Assembly: GCA_054601695.1 (NCBI GenBank)
Contig: BAAHQB010000029.1
Coordinates: 248,001-312,000 of the forward strand
DNA from: Amorphochlora amoebiformis
Lineage: Eukaryota; Cercozoa; Chlorarachniophyceae
Direction of reading: 5' to 3'
Length of the DNA stretch: 64,000 bases
The position numbers and the translations under genes are program-made. This document shows, piece after piece, positions 33,148-54,459 of this stretch. The notes beneath the pieces were generated by a model. It was not told where the DNA came from. It saw only the letters and a list, made by a program, of their open reading frames with translations, and did not search any database. Positions within the stretch are counted from its first letter, which is position 1. Every line of letters begins with the position of its first letter.

Positions 33148-33461
33148 GTGTGGATACATACACATACACACATATGTATATGTATATACATACATATAGA
33201 TATACATTAAATAGATATTTACATACATGTACATATACATGTATATGTGTATATATATGTGTATATATATATATATATTAAATTTATGGATATATATATA
33301 TATATATATATATAACACAATACATACTTACATATATGTATACATATATTCATAATACGTATACATGTACATATATATATAAATACACACTTAGGTTCAA
33401 ACATCCATGCAAAATATACATTTACACATATACATTTGAATAAATAGCACTGGTGTTTTGC

Positions 33462-33580
33462 AATGTAGGTTAGGGTTAGGGTTGGGGGGTGAGAATAGTG
33501 TTTGGGAAGGGTTGGGGAATGGTTATGATTAGGGTTAGGGTTAGGGTTAGGTTTGAGTTAGGGTTAGGTTTGGGGTTACA
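33462..33580 (+). repeat. (TTAGGG)n block
   Basis: GTTAGGGTTAGGGTTGGGGG, then variant units GGTTAGG, TTTGAGTTAGGG. No copy of the 43-bp unit. Confidence 0.85.
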
Positions 33581-33597
33581 CCTTTAATATCAAGTTC

Positions 33598-33736
33598 ACA
33601 GTGGTGTACCCATAGCTCAGATATCTGGACCTATATATACATATATATATATATATTTATATATATATGTATATATGCACACATATGTATATATACAGTG
33701 GTGTACCCATAGCTCAGATATCTGGACCTATATATA
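33598..33736. repeat. Two copies of a 38-bp unit, 101 bp apart
   Basis: CAGTGGTGTACCCATAGCTC then AGATATCTGGACCTATAT at 33598-33635 and 33699-33736, perfect or nearly so, with TA repeat between. Confidence 0.9.
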
Positions 33737-33928
33737 AATATATGTATACATATATATATATACATATATATATATTTTATTATTATTATTATTATTGTAT
33801 ATATATACATGTCAATATAATTACATATGTATACGTACGCTTACTTTTAATACGCTCACACACACACACGCAATATTTAAATGTATGCTTACACATGTAT
33901 ATATATAAATGTATGTATATATATATAC

Positions 33929-33959
<31 letters not shown>

Positions 33960-34119
33960 TACGTATGTGTGCATATTTAATGGAAAAGGCACAGGGGGTA
34001 TACGGTATGTATGTATGTATATACATACACACATACACACACATATATATATGTATATATATATATATATATAATTAATATATATTTCATACACATTTAA
34101 ATTTATAGATATACATATG

Positions 34120-34166
<47 letters not shown>

Positions 34167-34244
34167 AAAACTTTTTAAGGTTACCGATGGACATATGTAT
34201 ATAATATGTATATATACAATATGCATGTATCAAATCCATGAGCA

Positions 34245-34278
34245 ATGACCTGTAGGGTCCACATTTGCCAGGTTCGCG

Positions 34279-34338
<60 letters not shown>

Positions 34339-34545
34339 GATAGGTATATATATATATATGCATATATATATGCATATATATATAAATATATATACATATA
34401 TATATATATATACATATATATCTACACATATATCACATATACATATAAGTATATATATACTATATGTAAGGAATAACCTTTGTAGGGTCCACATTGGTCA
34501 GAATCTGACTAATCAGGCTTTGGCACAGAGGACTGATACGTATAT
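34245..34545. repeat. Two diverged copies of a GTAGGGTCCACATT unit
   Basis: GACCTGTAGGGTCCACATTT (34248-34267) and ACCTTTGTAGGGTCCACATT (34477-34496). On the minus strand both read ...AATGTGGACCCTACA followed by a GT, as a donor junction would. The second has a plausible acceptor (CTGATTAG) upstream. Possible exon-boundary duplication; no gene assigned. Confidence 0.5.
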
Positions 34546-34586
34546 TTATGGTATATATATATATGTATATATTTAATTATATATTC

Positions 34587-34617
<31 letters not shown>

Positions 34618-34665
34618 CATATATATATATATGCATATACAATATATGTGCAGGTATATTTCATA

Positions 34666-34705
<40 letters not shown>

Positions 34706-35077
34706 CTATATGTACACACACATATATATATATATATGCATGTATGTATTATAAGCATGTATATATATATATATATATATATATTGGTGTAAATATAAAA
34801 ATATATACATGTATGTGTATACATATGATATATATATACTTACACACATATAGCTATATAGTCAGAGCATGAGCTATATATCTACAATATGACCACCTGG
34901 TAAGCCTGCTCCACTCAAGGTGCACTCTTATCTCCATTGGGGGAACCAAGACTATATAATATATATAAATATATGTATATATATATATATATTCAGATAC
35001 ACATAATATATATATATTTTTATATTCAGATACACATAATGTATATATATATTTATATATATATATATATATATGTA

Positions 35078-35381
35078 TTATATGCCGTAATTCTCGAAGC
35101 CTTTGAGGATTATGTCTAAGAGCAAGTGATATATACATATATGTAAATATTATATATATATATATGTGTGTGTGTGTGTATATATGTATGTGTGTGTGTG
35201 CATATCGTACTTTCCGAAGCTTTTGTCCGATGTTTCGAAGAGTGTTCCTTGGATTCCGAATGCTCCTTGGATTCCGAATGTTCCTTGGATTCCTTGGATT
35301 CCGAATGTTCCTTGGATTTCTCGCCCGTACTTAACACCACACTGTCATATCCTGCCTCGTAACCCTATATTCAGGTATGTG

Positions 35382-35426
<45 letters not shown>

Positions 35427-36957
35427 GAAAGAGAGATAGTTCAACCCTTCCCCAAAAAAAAAACACCAGACTATTAAAAACACACACATATACATAGGCA
35501 GACAGCACACACCAGAGATGAACAGTCTACGTTACCTTCACCGTTCGTACAAAATCCTGAATCATATCGAACTTGAACTCTTTTGACGCAAGGTCGACGA
35601 TATACTCACGCTGCCTTTAAAGGGACGTTGTAAGAAGGGAGTAAGGGAGAGCTTGGCAGAGAAAGTGAGAGAAATATATATATATATATATGTATGTATC
35701 ATATATATATATATATATATATATCGGCAGAGAGAGTGATATATATATATATATATATGTGTGCATACATATGTATATGAAAGAGAGAGGAGTCAGGTTT
35801 AGGATTAGGCCTACTGGAGGAGTTGGAGGAAGGGGATACAGACAACCCCGAGAGAGGCGAGAGTTTTCATGTACGAGCCTTTCATTGTTCCTGATAGGGA
35901 TGGGTTTGGAATTGGGTTGTAGATACGTATGTATGTATATATGCATACAGTTAATGATACAGATATAATATCTAAATATATATATATATATATATATAAA
36001 TATATTATATATACGGTGTACGTATATCCAGATGTACCCCTTCTAGATGCAACGAAGATCCTAATACTCGGTGCAAGCTTGCGGATCTAGACGGGATTAG
36101 GGTTAGGATTAGGGTTAGAGTTCGGGTTATGATTAGGGGTAAGATTAGGGTTATGATTAGGGTTAGGGTTAGGGTTAGGAGTAGGGTTAGGATTAGGTTT
36201 CGGGTTAAGGTTAGGATTAGGGTTAGGGTTAGGATTAGGGTTAGGATTAGGGTTACGGGTTAGGATTAGGGTTACGGGTTAGGGTTAGGTTCAGGGAGGG
36301 TTAGGATTAGGGTTAGGGTTAGGGTTAGGAGTAGGAGTAGGGTTAGGATTAGGTTTCGGGTTAGGATTAGGTTTCAGGTTAGGATTAGCGTTAGGATTAG
36401 CGTTAGGATTAGGATCAGATTATTCAGCATGTCTTAGTCCGAGGACCATTGACTCCTTCACATTGGGTTAGGATTAGGGTAAAGAATAGGATTAGGGTTA
36501 GGGTTAGGGTTAGGGTTAGGGTTAGGGAGGGTTAGGATTAGGGTTTGGGTTAGGGTTAGGGTTAGGATTTGGGTTAGAATTAGGGTTAGGGTGAGGGTTA
36601 GGATTAGGATTAGGGTTAGCGTTAGCATTTGGGTTAGGGTTAGGATTAGTGTTAGGGTTAGGATTAGTGTTAGGATTAGGGTTGAGGTTAGGATTAGGGT
36701 TAGGATTAGGGTTAGGTTTAGGGTTAAGATTTGGGTTAGGGTTAGGGTTAGAATTAGGGTGAGGGTTAGGGTTAGTTTTAGGATTAGGGTTAGGATTATG
36801 GTTAGGTTTAGGATGAGGGTTAGGATGAGGGTTAGGGTTAGGATTAGGGTTAGGGTTAGGGTCAGGATTAGGGTTATTAATAAACATGTACATACATACA
36901 ATTTATACGTAAATATACATATATATATATATATATATAGATGTATATATATACATT

Positions 36958-37012
<55 letters not shown>

Positions 37013-37197
37013 TACATGATGTACAATACAGGTAGATATAATATATTTTCAATATACTTCCACATGTATGCATAATACTATGTATACATATTATATATAT
37101 TAATATATATATATATATAGTATATACATATATTATATAATATATATATATATATATGTATGTATATATATATATATATATATAATATATATATATA

Positions 37198-37233
<36 letters not shown>

Positions 37234-37403
37234 TATATGCATATAAGCCCTTTTACCAGAGTAAGGGCGGGGAGAAAATCAACATCACTCGCAAATAGAA
37301 ATATACCTGAGAAATATCATAAATATCTGTACACATGTACAAACAAGTATGTGTCTGTACACATGTAAATATTTACATATAGAGAGAGAGAGAGAGAGGG
37401 AGA

Positions 37404-37434
<31 letters not shown>

Positions 37435-37600
37435 CTACATTTGTACATGTATACAAAATGCATAGTCTACACATTACAAACAAGAAACCACACTTCTACT
37501 TAAGAAGAGGCGCAACAACAACATGTGTAGGTATGCATATGTTTGTACGCATGTATGGATTATTATATAGTAATCTAATATAACAATGTATGCACACACA

Positions 37601-37640
<40 letters not shown>

Positions 37641-37857
37641 CATATACATATATATATATATGTATATTTACACACACACAAATACACACACACACACATA
37701 TATATATGTATTTATATCCAGATGTCATTCCGATGGAAAGGGAAAAGAAACGAAACCCCTATCTGAATTTGAATCCGTCGAAGTAAGCTTCTCATTATTT
37801 TCCTCTAACACCTCTGGGTCTGCTACCACTCCCTTTCAGTAATATGTCACTTATATG

Positions 37858-37901
<44 letters not shown>

Positions 37902-38157
37902 TATTTCTAGAGCTGTGTATGTACCGCAATCTGAAGCAGACGCAGAGATAGCGCGATATCAACCTGTATGTTTCAAAATGGGTTCGATTTAGCACATGCT
38001 TTCCTGCATGTGGTCTAAATTAGCTTTAGACGTAACCCTCATGTTAAATTCCTATACCTAACGCAAACATGTGTTTATTATGTAGCTATATGGTGATACT
38101 GGACTTTATATCTTTATGTGCACTGTATAATATATATATATATATTATATATATAAC

Positions 38158-38193
<36 letters not shown>

Positions 38194-38284
38194 GTATATG
38201 TATCTATATTTATATATTTGTATACGTAATATTAGTTTATACAGAGTCTATATGTGTATACTTATTACTATATATATATTTATG

Positions 38285-38342
<58 letters not shown>

Positions 38343-39474
38343 CTAATATATATATATATATGTATAAATACATTCCTACATGTATATATATATATATATG
38401 AAGGCCTTCATATAAAAATAATTTACATATATACATATATATATATATATATATATGTATAGATACATTTATATACCTGTTTCTGGGCAGCAACCCTTGT
38501 GGTCACACCACACGATGGGCATGACTCTCTGTGCTCCCTGGAGTACATATAATATATATACACACATATATTTATATTTAGATATATATATATATATACA
38601 TATATATAGTATATTAACATAGATGTAATATATATATATATATATATGTATGTATATATATATATATATATTTACGCGTAAATATACACATACGCTAAAT
38701 TTATATATGTACATATATATATATATATATATATAAATATATATATGATATATAATATATATATATAATATATACATATATAATATATGTGTATATGTAT
38801 ATATGTGTATAGATATACCTATATATATGCATGTATTTAATATAATATATATGTATATATATATATATAATACATAGATATATCTAGTTCATAGATACCT
38901 TTCTACATAAACGTAGATATTACATACCTAATAATACCTAAATATCTACTTCGCCTTACTTGACGGGAAATGTAACGATTTTGACTCGAGCGTCTTCCAG
39001 CGCCTTATGTTCCCTAGCCCGCTATTCAATATGTTTAAAGAATTAACTTATTATCAATACATATTCAAGAGCTATTGTTAGCTAGCTTACTAGCGGATTA
39101 AAACCATCTTAAAAACCTAACTCTTTCTTCGCCTTGAAGTAAGGGCATCAGGTAGGGTGGAATAGTCAGAGAAATAGAGAGAGAAGAGAATAAAGGGAGA
39201 CAAGAGAGGAGGAGATAAGAGAGGAGGAGATGCAACAAGAGCGAGGGAATTAGAGGAGAAAGAGAGAGAAAGAGAGAGTATGATCAGGGTCACCTGAGTA
39301 CCAGGTGAGGGTTGTCCATCAAAGGCCCATACACCTGCATATGAATAATCTAACGTGTAAGCAGATATGTATGCGAATATGGTTGTGTATGTAAGTATTA
39401 TTTTTAACAAATATGTACAAGTTATATTCATGTGTACATTCAATCAAGGTGTGTATGTGTATATATATGTAATC

Positions 39475-39522
<48 letters not shown>

Positions 39523-39552
39523 GTTGTTGTTCCAGCCTCTTCTCTAGTAGAA

Positions 39553-39594
<42 letters not shown>

Positions 39595-39686
39595 AGTGTA
39601 TATATATGTGTATGTGTGTGTGTATATAATATATATCGTATATATGTATACTTGTTTACATATGCATATGTATATATATACAATTT

Positions 39687-39766
<80 letters not shown>

Positions 39767-39827
39767 GTATATGTATACATTTATATATAATATATATATA
39801 TATATTATATACATATGTTTTATTATA

Positions 39828-39872
<45 letters not shown>

Positions 39873-40304
39873 CATAATATGATGTACCGTAATCTACAAA
39901 AATACACACACATATATATATATATATATATTATATATACATAGATACATATATATATACATGTATATATACTTACACATTCATACACCGTTTCCACATA
40001 AAGTATACACATGCAATAAAGTACACACATCAAAGGGAACCACACCAAAACCACACCGGAGAGACAGAAAACACAAACAAATCTGGGGTTACCCTCATAG
40101 GTCACCAGCACCTCTGGAACGGCCTTTCTCCCTTCCTCCTCTCTCAGACCTTTTCCTCCCTTCTTTTCATCTCCTGTGGGTCCGCTTGAAGGCCAGAGTG
40201 TTGATACTTTTCGGGCGATGGTATCGAGGAGACCAGGAACTGCTTCAAACCATCTGGTATGTATATGTATGTGCATATATATTTTTGTGTTTTAACAACC
40301 ATCT

Positions 40305-40360
<56 letters not shown>

Positions 40361-40390
40361 TACATATAAAATATATTTTATGTTTACACA

Positions 40391-40421
<31 letters not shown>

Positions 40422-40481
40422 CAACGTAAATGTAATATATGCATGTATGTATGTGTATTATATAAATATATACATATATAT

Positions 40482-40514
<33 letters not shown>

Positions 40515-40743
40515 GCACTTACCTGTGCTCTCCAATTTGCCGACACACAACCCTCAAATTGTTCAGGTCTAGCACAACCCCAACTCTCAAAATTCGAGCA
40601 CCATTCCCAGAATCAGGAACTTTCCCAAAATCTTCGCCAGATTCTGCCACGCAACCTCCCGGCGGCCTCACGACATATGCCTCTTGACCTGGCCCATCCT
40701 CTGTCAGACTCAGAGCTGCTATGGACTGCTCCAGACCCGACAT
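35078..40743 (-). CDS. NYN-domain (PIN-like nuclease fold, LabA/DUF88 type) protein, 13 exons, 333 aa
   Basis: Exons 40743-40523, 40253-40093, 39543-39523, 39334-39294, 39132-39122, 39013-38960, 38537-38477, 37963-37925, 37832-37757, 37306-37257, 35610-35536, 35364-35211 and 35115-35078, all in phase, ATG to TAA. The NYN fold uses scattered acidic residues: [12 protein letters not shown] (Asp at aa 59), [16 protein letters not shown] (Asp at 192) and [13 protein letters not shown] (Asp at 236 and 238). Family members are putative or proven metal-dependent ribonucleases. SCPSCG adds a CxxC. The C-terminus carries tandem SKEHSE repeats encoded by 15- to 18-nt units at 35230-35310, then a short conserved-looking end. 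The 11-nt exon is the weakest junction. The 1646-nt intron 37256-35611 contains a TTAGGG array. It diverges from the RRM gene at 41102. Confidence 0.82.
36094..36880 (+). repeat. Longest degenerate (TTAGGG)n array, intronic
   Basis: About 790 bp of TTAGGG, GATTAGGG, GTTAGGA and GGTTTGGGTTAGG variants on the plus strand, interrupted by copy 4 of the 43-bp unit. It lies in the intron 37256-35611 of the minus-strand NYN gene. Confidence 0.95.
36411..36454 (+). repeat. 43-bp dispersed unit, copy 4
   Basis: Complete copy AGGATCAGATTATTCAGC ... GGACCATTGACT, flanked by TTAGGATT and CCTTCACATTGGGTTAGG. Confidence 0.95.
36950..37240. repeat. (TA)n tract next to the TTAGGG array
   Basis: TA microsatellite with TATGTA interruptions in the same NYN-gene intron. 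Confidence 0.9.
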
Positions 40744-41101
40744 GCCTAAAGTCGTGTGTGCGTTTTTGCATATACGTATACATATCAAGGCCGAAACTTA
40801 GCCACAATTGTGAGGATTGAAAGTCGCGCCAAGTCCGGTATTGGTGGATGGAAATCAGAAGAAAATGCAATAGACCTTTAACCTGGAGTATTCTGACTTC
40901 TTTCAACCTGATATATCGACAAATTTGTGGCCAATATCTTGAACCGGCCGAAAACCTGGCACCCGAGTTCGGAGGTGACAGACGAGCTTAGCTACACGTG
41001 TCGTGTTATGAGAACGTGATCAGTGGCTGAGTCACACATTTTAGTTTTTCGGTCTCTGTATGCGCCGTGACATAGAGACACATCACATATTTTGACGTGT
41101 A
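40744..41101. promoter_or_regulatory. Bidirectional promoter region, NYN gene and RRM gene
   Basis: 358 bp of unique, TA-free sequence between divergent start codons at 40743 (minus) and 41102 (plus). No core element is obvious; TTTTAGTTTTTCGG lies at 41040-41053. Confidence 0.45.
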
Positions 41102-47538
<6,437 letters not shown>

Positions 47539-48061
47539 GATATTCTAGCTTGATACATTATAAAAGTTAACACATCCACCTAATGCATGGTGGTCCAGAC
47601 TGTAGCTGCATTGGTGCCGTTGTTATATTGATGAAATGACTCCAAACTTTTCCTTTCGTTCTAGGACCCACGTAATGAATATATCTATTGATAAGTTATC
47701 ACACGTAAGCCTACTACATACCAAGCATACATTCCAGATATTTGGTATGATTGATATGATCGGATATGAACAGTGCCTAAAGTATGTCAACTGGATAATC
47801 GATACTTTACTAGTACGTACTAGATTCCTAGTAAATTATGCTGGGCCAAGTTCTGGCAACAAATAAGACAATCGGATGCTAAGTAATAATTTAAAATGGA
47901 AGAGCTGGCACTGCTTTATCTTATAGCTTGTAGTTCGTAAATGTTCCCCTTGTAACTAGTTGTAACCTCGCGATTATTTACTTCAGATTGTGCGACATCA
48001 GCCCTCCTCCATCTAGTCCATGTCAAACATATCCTTAAAATAATGTGAGAAATACTAATTC

Positions 48062-48108
<47 letters not shown>

Positions 48109-48211
48109 CACGTACAAGGTCAAACACCTAAACACATTAAATGTACCTACTATACACATATACGTATGAATATATATATTTATGTATAAATACATGCAAA
48201 TATATGTATAT

Positions 48212-48255
<44 letters not shown>

Positions 48256-48485
48256 TGTGTGTACATACAAATACAATATATATTATATTTACAACCAAAC
48301 ACACACACATGAATATATATATATATATAATCTATGTATACAGTAAACAGTACACCTATGTTATGCACAGTTGCACACATAATATATGTATATGTATATA
48401 TATATGTAGATATATATTATATATGTATACATATGTGTATATATATATAAATGTATGATATTTATATATATATATATATACATGT

Positions 48486-48568
<83 letters not shown>

Positions 48569-48767
48569 CATGTACGATTAGGGCGATGAAGAAAGGTTTG
48601 GTATGGTACCGGTTGCTTGTTCTCCATAGCACGGTTGGGAAACTTGATGTTAGAGTTACTTCTTCCTGTATGTATATATATATATATATTATATATATAT
48701 ATATATGTAATATATTAGATTCATATATATAATATTTATAGAAAATAGTCATATATATATATAATAT

Positions 48768-48840
<73 letters not shown>

Positions 48841-48937
48841 TATACATACGTTCACTAAGCGTTAGAGAGACAGGAGAGAAAGAGATTAAAGATATGTAAT
48901 GTATACATATGTATATATATATGTATATATGTAAGCT

Positions 48938-48982
<45 letters not shown>

Positions 48983-49017
48983 GTATATATATGTAAGCTA
49001 GAGAATCTAAAGCAACG
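47539..49017. other. Convergent intergenic region, 3' side of RRM and LtrA genes
   Basis: 47539-48055 is unique AT-rich sequence with CTAGTACGTACTAG (47810-47823) and an uninformative 76-codon frame at 47636. From 48060 TA microsatellites dominate to about 48985. No exon chain on either strand. Confidence 0.5.
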
Positions 49018-49325
49018 ATATAAATAATACGAGAGGACGCAGCTCGATGGGTAGGTCTATAGACTATACAAACATAGTCACAGGGATCGCTGAGGATTCG
49101 GAGATTGCTAAGATCGTCACATTCGGTACTACCCGGTCTTCTCGGTAGTAACAGGTTTTTCAGACTTAGGTGACAAGGCATGATTTCGAAGGCATGACTA
49201 CAGGTGACGTCACGCCTCGAATTTTTCTCCGAAGATTCCAGCATCTGTGAGAAAACTTCCACCTTGTCCAAAGCAAGTTAATCATAACCCAAGTGGTAAC
49301 ATAACGGATTTCAACCATATATGCA
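49018..49325. repeat. Dispersed degenerate element, copy C
   Basis: GATATAAATAATACGAGAGG, GGAGATTGCTAAGATCGTC, TACTACCCGGTCTTC, GGTAGTAAC and GATTTCAACCATAT, in the same order as in copies A and B. Confidence 0.6.
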
Positions 49326-49373
49326 ATTTACATACATGTATATATATAATATATCTATATATATGCACATGTT

Positions 49374-49394
49374 CTCTCTCTCTCTTTCTCTCTA

Positions 49395-49442
<48 letters not shown>
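49374..49442. repeat. (CT)n microsatellite
   Basis: CTCTCTCTC with a few TTTC and CCC interruptions. Confidence 0.95.
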
Positions 49443-49444
<2 letters not shown>

Positions 49445-49580
49445 GACGTTCATTGCGTCCCAAACGAAAAGAAAATTGTATATTGAGCAGAACTTCACAA
49501 AGAAACCGGTAGTCACGCTGCTGATGCGCTCTCCTTTCTTTCTGTGACACACATACCTATTTTTTGTTCCAAAGAGCTTT

Positions 49581-50832
49581 TTATTGAGTTGGGATGACGG
49601 AATTTCTTCGACCGCCTGGATAAACATATAATCCATGTACATATACATACATACGCATGTACCATGTACATGTGCATGTATATATATATGGATATGTATA
49701 CATGTATTCACGTATACATGTACACATGGGTAGATGTGTGTGTGTGTGTGTGTGCTCGTTTTGGTGTCTGTGTGCGTTTGAATGCAAGATTGTTGGTAAT
49801 GGGTATTTTAGGTATATTGTAAGTATACACGTGTCTAATATCATTAATAATATTAGGGACAGTATTAATGACAATGCTAATACTGATACTATTAATTTAT
49901 AATGAAAATAATACATGTGAATACACATGTACATACACACATTGACATGTACACATTAAAACCATTCGGTTATATCTCTTAATAAGATGTGACACATAAT
50001 ATACCTACAAAACATACACATATATATACACAAATATATACATATATGTGTACACATCTACATGTTATATTACAGATACATGTGAGTAAACTTAATGCAT
50101 ATACATAAAAAAGCATATGTATATATTACATATTCCTCATATGTTATATATATACACATATACATCATATGCACAGTGATACCTAATAGGCAGAGGCTCG
50201 TCGTTGTGGGCAACATTCCTCTCTATGACTAAGGTTACATTAACTTTGTCTTAGCATTAGTCTTAGCCTTAGTCTTGGCCTTAAGCGTAGGCTTAGGTGT
50301 TTAGAACTAGTCATTTAACCTAGTCTTAGTCTTAAGCTTAGCATAGTAATCTTAATCTTAAGTTTAGTCATAAGCTTAGTCTTAGGCTTTGTGTTAGTTG
50401 AATGCCGAGTCTTAGGCTTAGGATGAGTCTTAGGCTTATGATTAGCGTACGCCTGAGACTTTAATATTAGCCTTAGTCTTAGTTTTGGCCCTAGTCTTAG
50501 GCATAGTCATAGCATTGAGCTTAGCCTTAGGCTTAGGGTTATTCTTAGTCTTAGGCTTAGGATTAGGTTAGAATTGGTTCGGATTAGGTATTATTAGTGC
50601 GCTATTATCTCCATGAGGAAGGTTTTATTATATTAGGGAAGGCTATGGTTAGGTTTTGGTAGGGTTTTAAATAGGGCTATATGAGGTAATTATGTTAGGG
50701 TTAGGTGGGTTTTTGTTAGGGATACGGCTAGCGTGGTGGTGAACATATGTGTATACATATACATTCATGTATATATATATATATTATATAAATATATGTA
50801 TAATATCAGCATATATATATATACATATATGC

Positions 50833-50877
<45 letters not shown>

Positions 50878-51104
50878 TGTGTATGTACATATATTATAAG
50901 TATGTATCTATTTATGTATGTATGTTCTATTCAATTTATGAATAGAGTTTAACCGTGAATATCGCTTGCGACAACGTCGGTAATGCTTAGAAACACACAC
51001 GCCAACGCGAATAGGAATACGATAGCTTCGATCTAGGAAATTTAATAACAATAGTATATATTATACATATATATACATATATAATATCTATATATATACG
51101 TACA

Positions 51105-51138
<34 letters not shown>

Positions 51139-51152
51139 CTTATATATATATA

Positions 51153-51214
<62 letters not shown>

Positions 51215-51253
51215 CTTACATATATGGATATAGAACACACACACACACACACG

Positions 51254-51293
<40 letters not shown>

Positions 51294-51309
51294 CGCGTAC
51301 ATATAATGT

Positions 51310-51373
<64 letters not shown>

Positions 51374-51502
51374 GTGTATATATTATATATATATATATAT
51401 ACATACATATGTGTTTCTTAGATTGAGGCTAGCATATTTCTACTCGCGTTGGAGTGTGTCAAAGTATATGCATATATACACACATTGAATATATATTATA
51501 TA

Positions 51503-51541
<39 letters not shown>

Positions 51542-51561
51542 ATACATAAAAATATATATAT

Positions 51562-51592
<31 letters not shown>

Positions 51593-52375
51593 GATTAACA
51601 GAAAAAACATATGTGAGGTTAAGAATAAATCTAGAGCTAGGGATTGCGTTAGGGCTTGAGACACAATTAGTTTACGGTCGGGGTTAGGGTTAGAGTTAGG
51701 GATTGGGTTAGGGTTAGGGTTAGGGTTTGAGTTAGCGTAGGGTTTAGAATGGGGTTAGAGATAGTTAAGGATAGGGTTAGGGTTAGGGTTAGGGTTAGGG
51801 TTAGGGTTAGGGCTAGGGTTAGGGGGTAGAGGTAGGGTCAGGAATTGGGTTAGGTTAACGTTAGGGATACAAAATTAGGGATAGCAATAGGGTTAGGGTT
51901 AAGGTCAGAGATAGTGATAGAAATAGGGATATGAGTAGGGTTAGGGTTAGGGATAGGGTTTCGGTTAGGGAGAGGGTTTGGGTTAGGGCTAGGGAAGGGT
52001 TAGGAGGTTAGGGTAGGGTTAGGAATAGGCTTACGATTAGGAGGATGGGCTTAGAGATAGGGTTATAGGGTTTGGGATAGGATTAGGGTTAGGGATAGGG
52101 CTAGGGTTAGGAATAGGTTTATGAATAGGGATATAGGGATAAGGATAGGGGTAGAGAGGGATAGGGTTAGGGTTAGGGTTACATGTGGGTTAGGTTCAGG
52201 GTTAGGGTTAGGGTTACAAGCGGATGGGGTTATAGGGTTAGGGATAGGGTTACGGTTGGGTATATAGGGTTAGGGTTCAAGATAGATTAGGGTAGGGTTA
52301 GAGATAGGTTTATGAATAGGTGGATAGGATCATAAGGATAGGGTAGGTTGGGGATGTATTTATGCGTACATATTG

Positions 52376-52437
<62 letters not shown>

Positions 52438-52969
52438 ATATGTATATATATGTATGTATAAATCAAATATACGTTTTAGTGTACATTTATATAAACCACA
52501 CAAGCATATGTTTGTACATACATATATACAATATGTATATGTCTATATACGTTTTTTGTAAAGATATATACTTGCATATATGTATACATATGATCAGTTT
52601 AGGGATAGGGATAGGGTTAGGGATAGGGTAGGGTTAGGGATATGGTTAGGGATAGGGTTAGGGTTGTAAGTTAGGGTAGGGTTAGGAATAGATTTATTGA
52701 CGGATAGATTTTATATATGAGGATAGGGATAGGGATAGGGATAGTGCTAGAGATAGGTATGGGGCTAGGGTTCCAGATAGGGTTAGGGTTTATGGTTAAG
52801 GTTATGATTAGGGTTAGGTTTACATCGGCGTTCTTGTTTGTTACGAATATTGGAAAGATAGCTATGCCTGATATATATATATATATAATATATATATGTA
52901 TATATTTATTTATTATATATAACTCCATACCTTCACACATACAGAATTTATACTGGATGTTTTTCAGCT

Positions 52970-53005
<36 letters not shown>

Positions 53006-53580
53006 ATCTCTCTTTCTCTCTCTAATTCAGTCTTCACTCTCTCGAACACCTATTCTTTTCTCTCTCTCCCTCTGTTTCCCTATCCTTCTCTTCTCTCTCA
53101 AGTTTTTCTCTCATTCTCTTCTTAGTTTTTTCTTTAATTCTCTCCCCTTTTTTTTCCCCCACTCATTCTCTCTTATGTTTCTCTCATTTTCTCTTTTTTT
53201 CCTCTCTCTCTCTCTCTCTCATTCAATCATCCCTTCCCCAGTTACAATTTCCCTCTCTTCCCATTTACTCTACACAATCTCTTTCTCTCTCTTTATCATT
53301 CATTATTTAATTCTCTTCTCTCCCTCTATCTCTCGATCCTACTCTCATTCTTCTTCTTCTCTCTTCTCTTTCTCTCTCTCTCTCGTCTGCAAGTGTGTGT
53401 GTTTCTCTCCCTCTCTCTCTCTCCTGTATTACCTGAGATCGTAATAATCCTAAAGGCCCACACGAAAATGCTACGCTTTTGGAAGCTATGGGTCAGATGA
53501 ATAATGTTGGTCACCTATTTGTATACATATACATGTGTATATTTACATGTATGTGTGTATGTATGATATTTTTGACATAT

Positions 53581-53627
<47 letters not shown>

Positions 53628-54425
53628 ATATATATAGATGTATATATGTATTAACATATGAAGTTTCTATTTGAAATAACTACACTGGCCATTCAATCGG
53701 TACTGGTAAATGTGCATTGATGAAAATATATATATATATATATATATATATAATGTCAATATATACAGATACATATTGTTTAGGCACCTGTAGCTAGGGC
53801 GAAACCATAGCTAGTTAACAACGAGGAATTGGACTATAGGTAGACTATAATTAGATTATATCTTTATATGTGTATGTATGTATACACATATATCATATAT
53901 GTATGTGTGTATATATAAATATAATACATATATATATATATGAATACGTATGTTTAAATATACTATATACATCTGTATATACCATTAAGAAGAGAACGAG
54001 CGAGTAGGCGAATAGGTAGTAGTCTTGCAGTTTTATCTCTTTCTTCTTTCTAGCTAATATATATATATATATATATAATATTATATATATGTATATATAT
54101 GTATGCATATGTATATATATATTTATAAATATATTACATATAAATATATATATGTATATGAGTATATGTTTATATGCATATATATATATATATATATTAT
54201 ATTAAATATATATACACATATATATATATATATATAATATGTATATGTGTATATATGTATAATATATATATATATATATACATATATATTATATATATAT
54301 ATATATATATTAATATATTATGCACATATATAGTCCTGCAAGTTTTGTCTCTTTCTTCTTTCGAGCTAATATATAAATACGTATATACCTATATATATAT
54401 ATATATGTATAACATTTATGTATGT

Positions 54426-54459
<34 letters not shown>

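Noticed and set aside
36458-37010. Open frames reading NPNPNP, LTLTLI or VRIRVR across 36458-37010
   Set aside because: Artefacts of the TTAGGG array, whose 6-bp period keeps all frames open.
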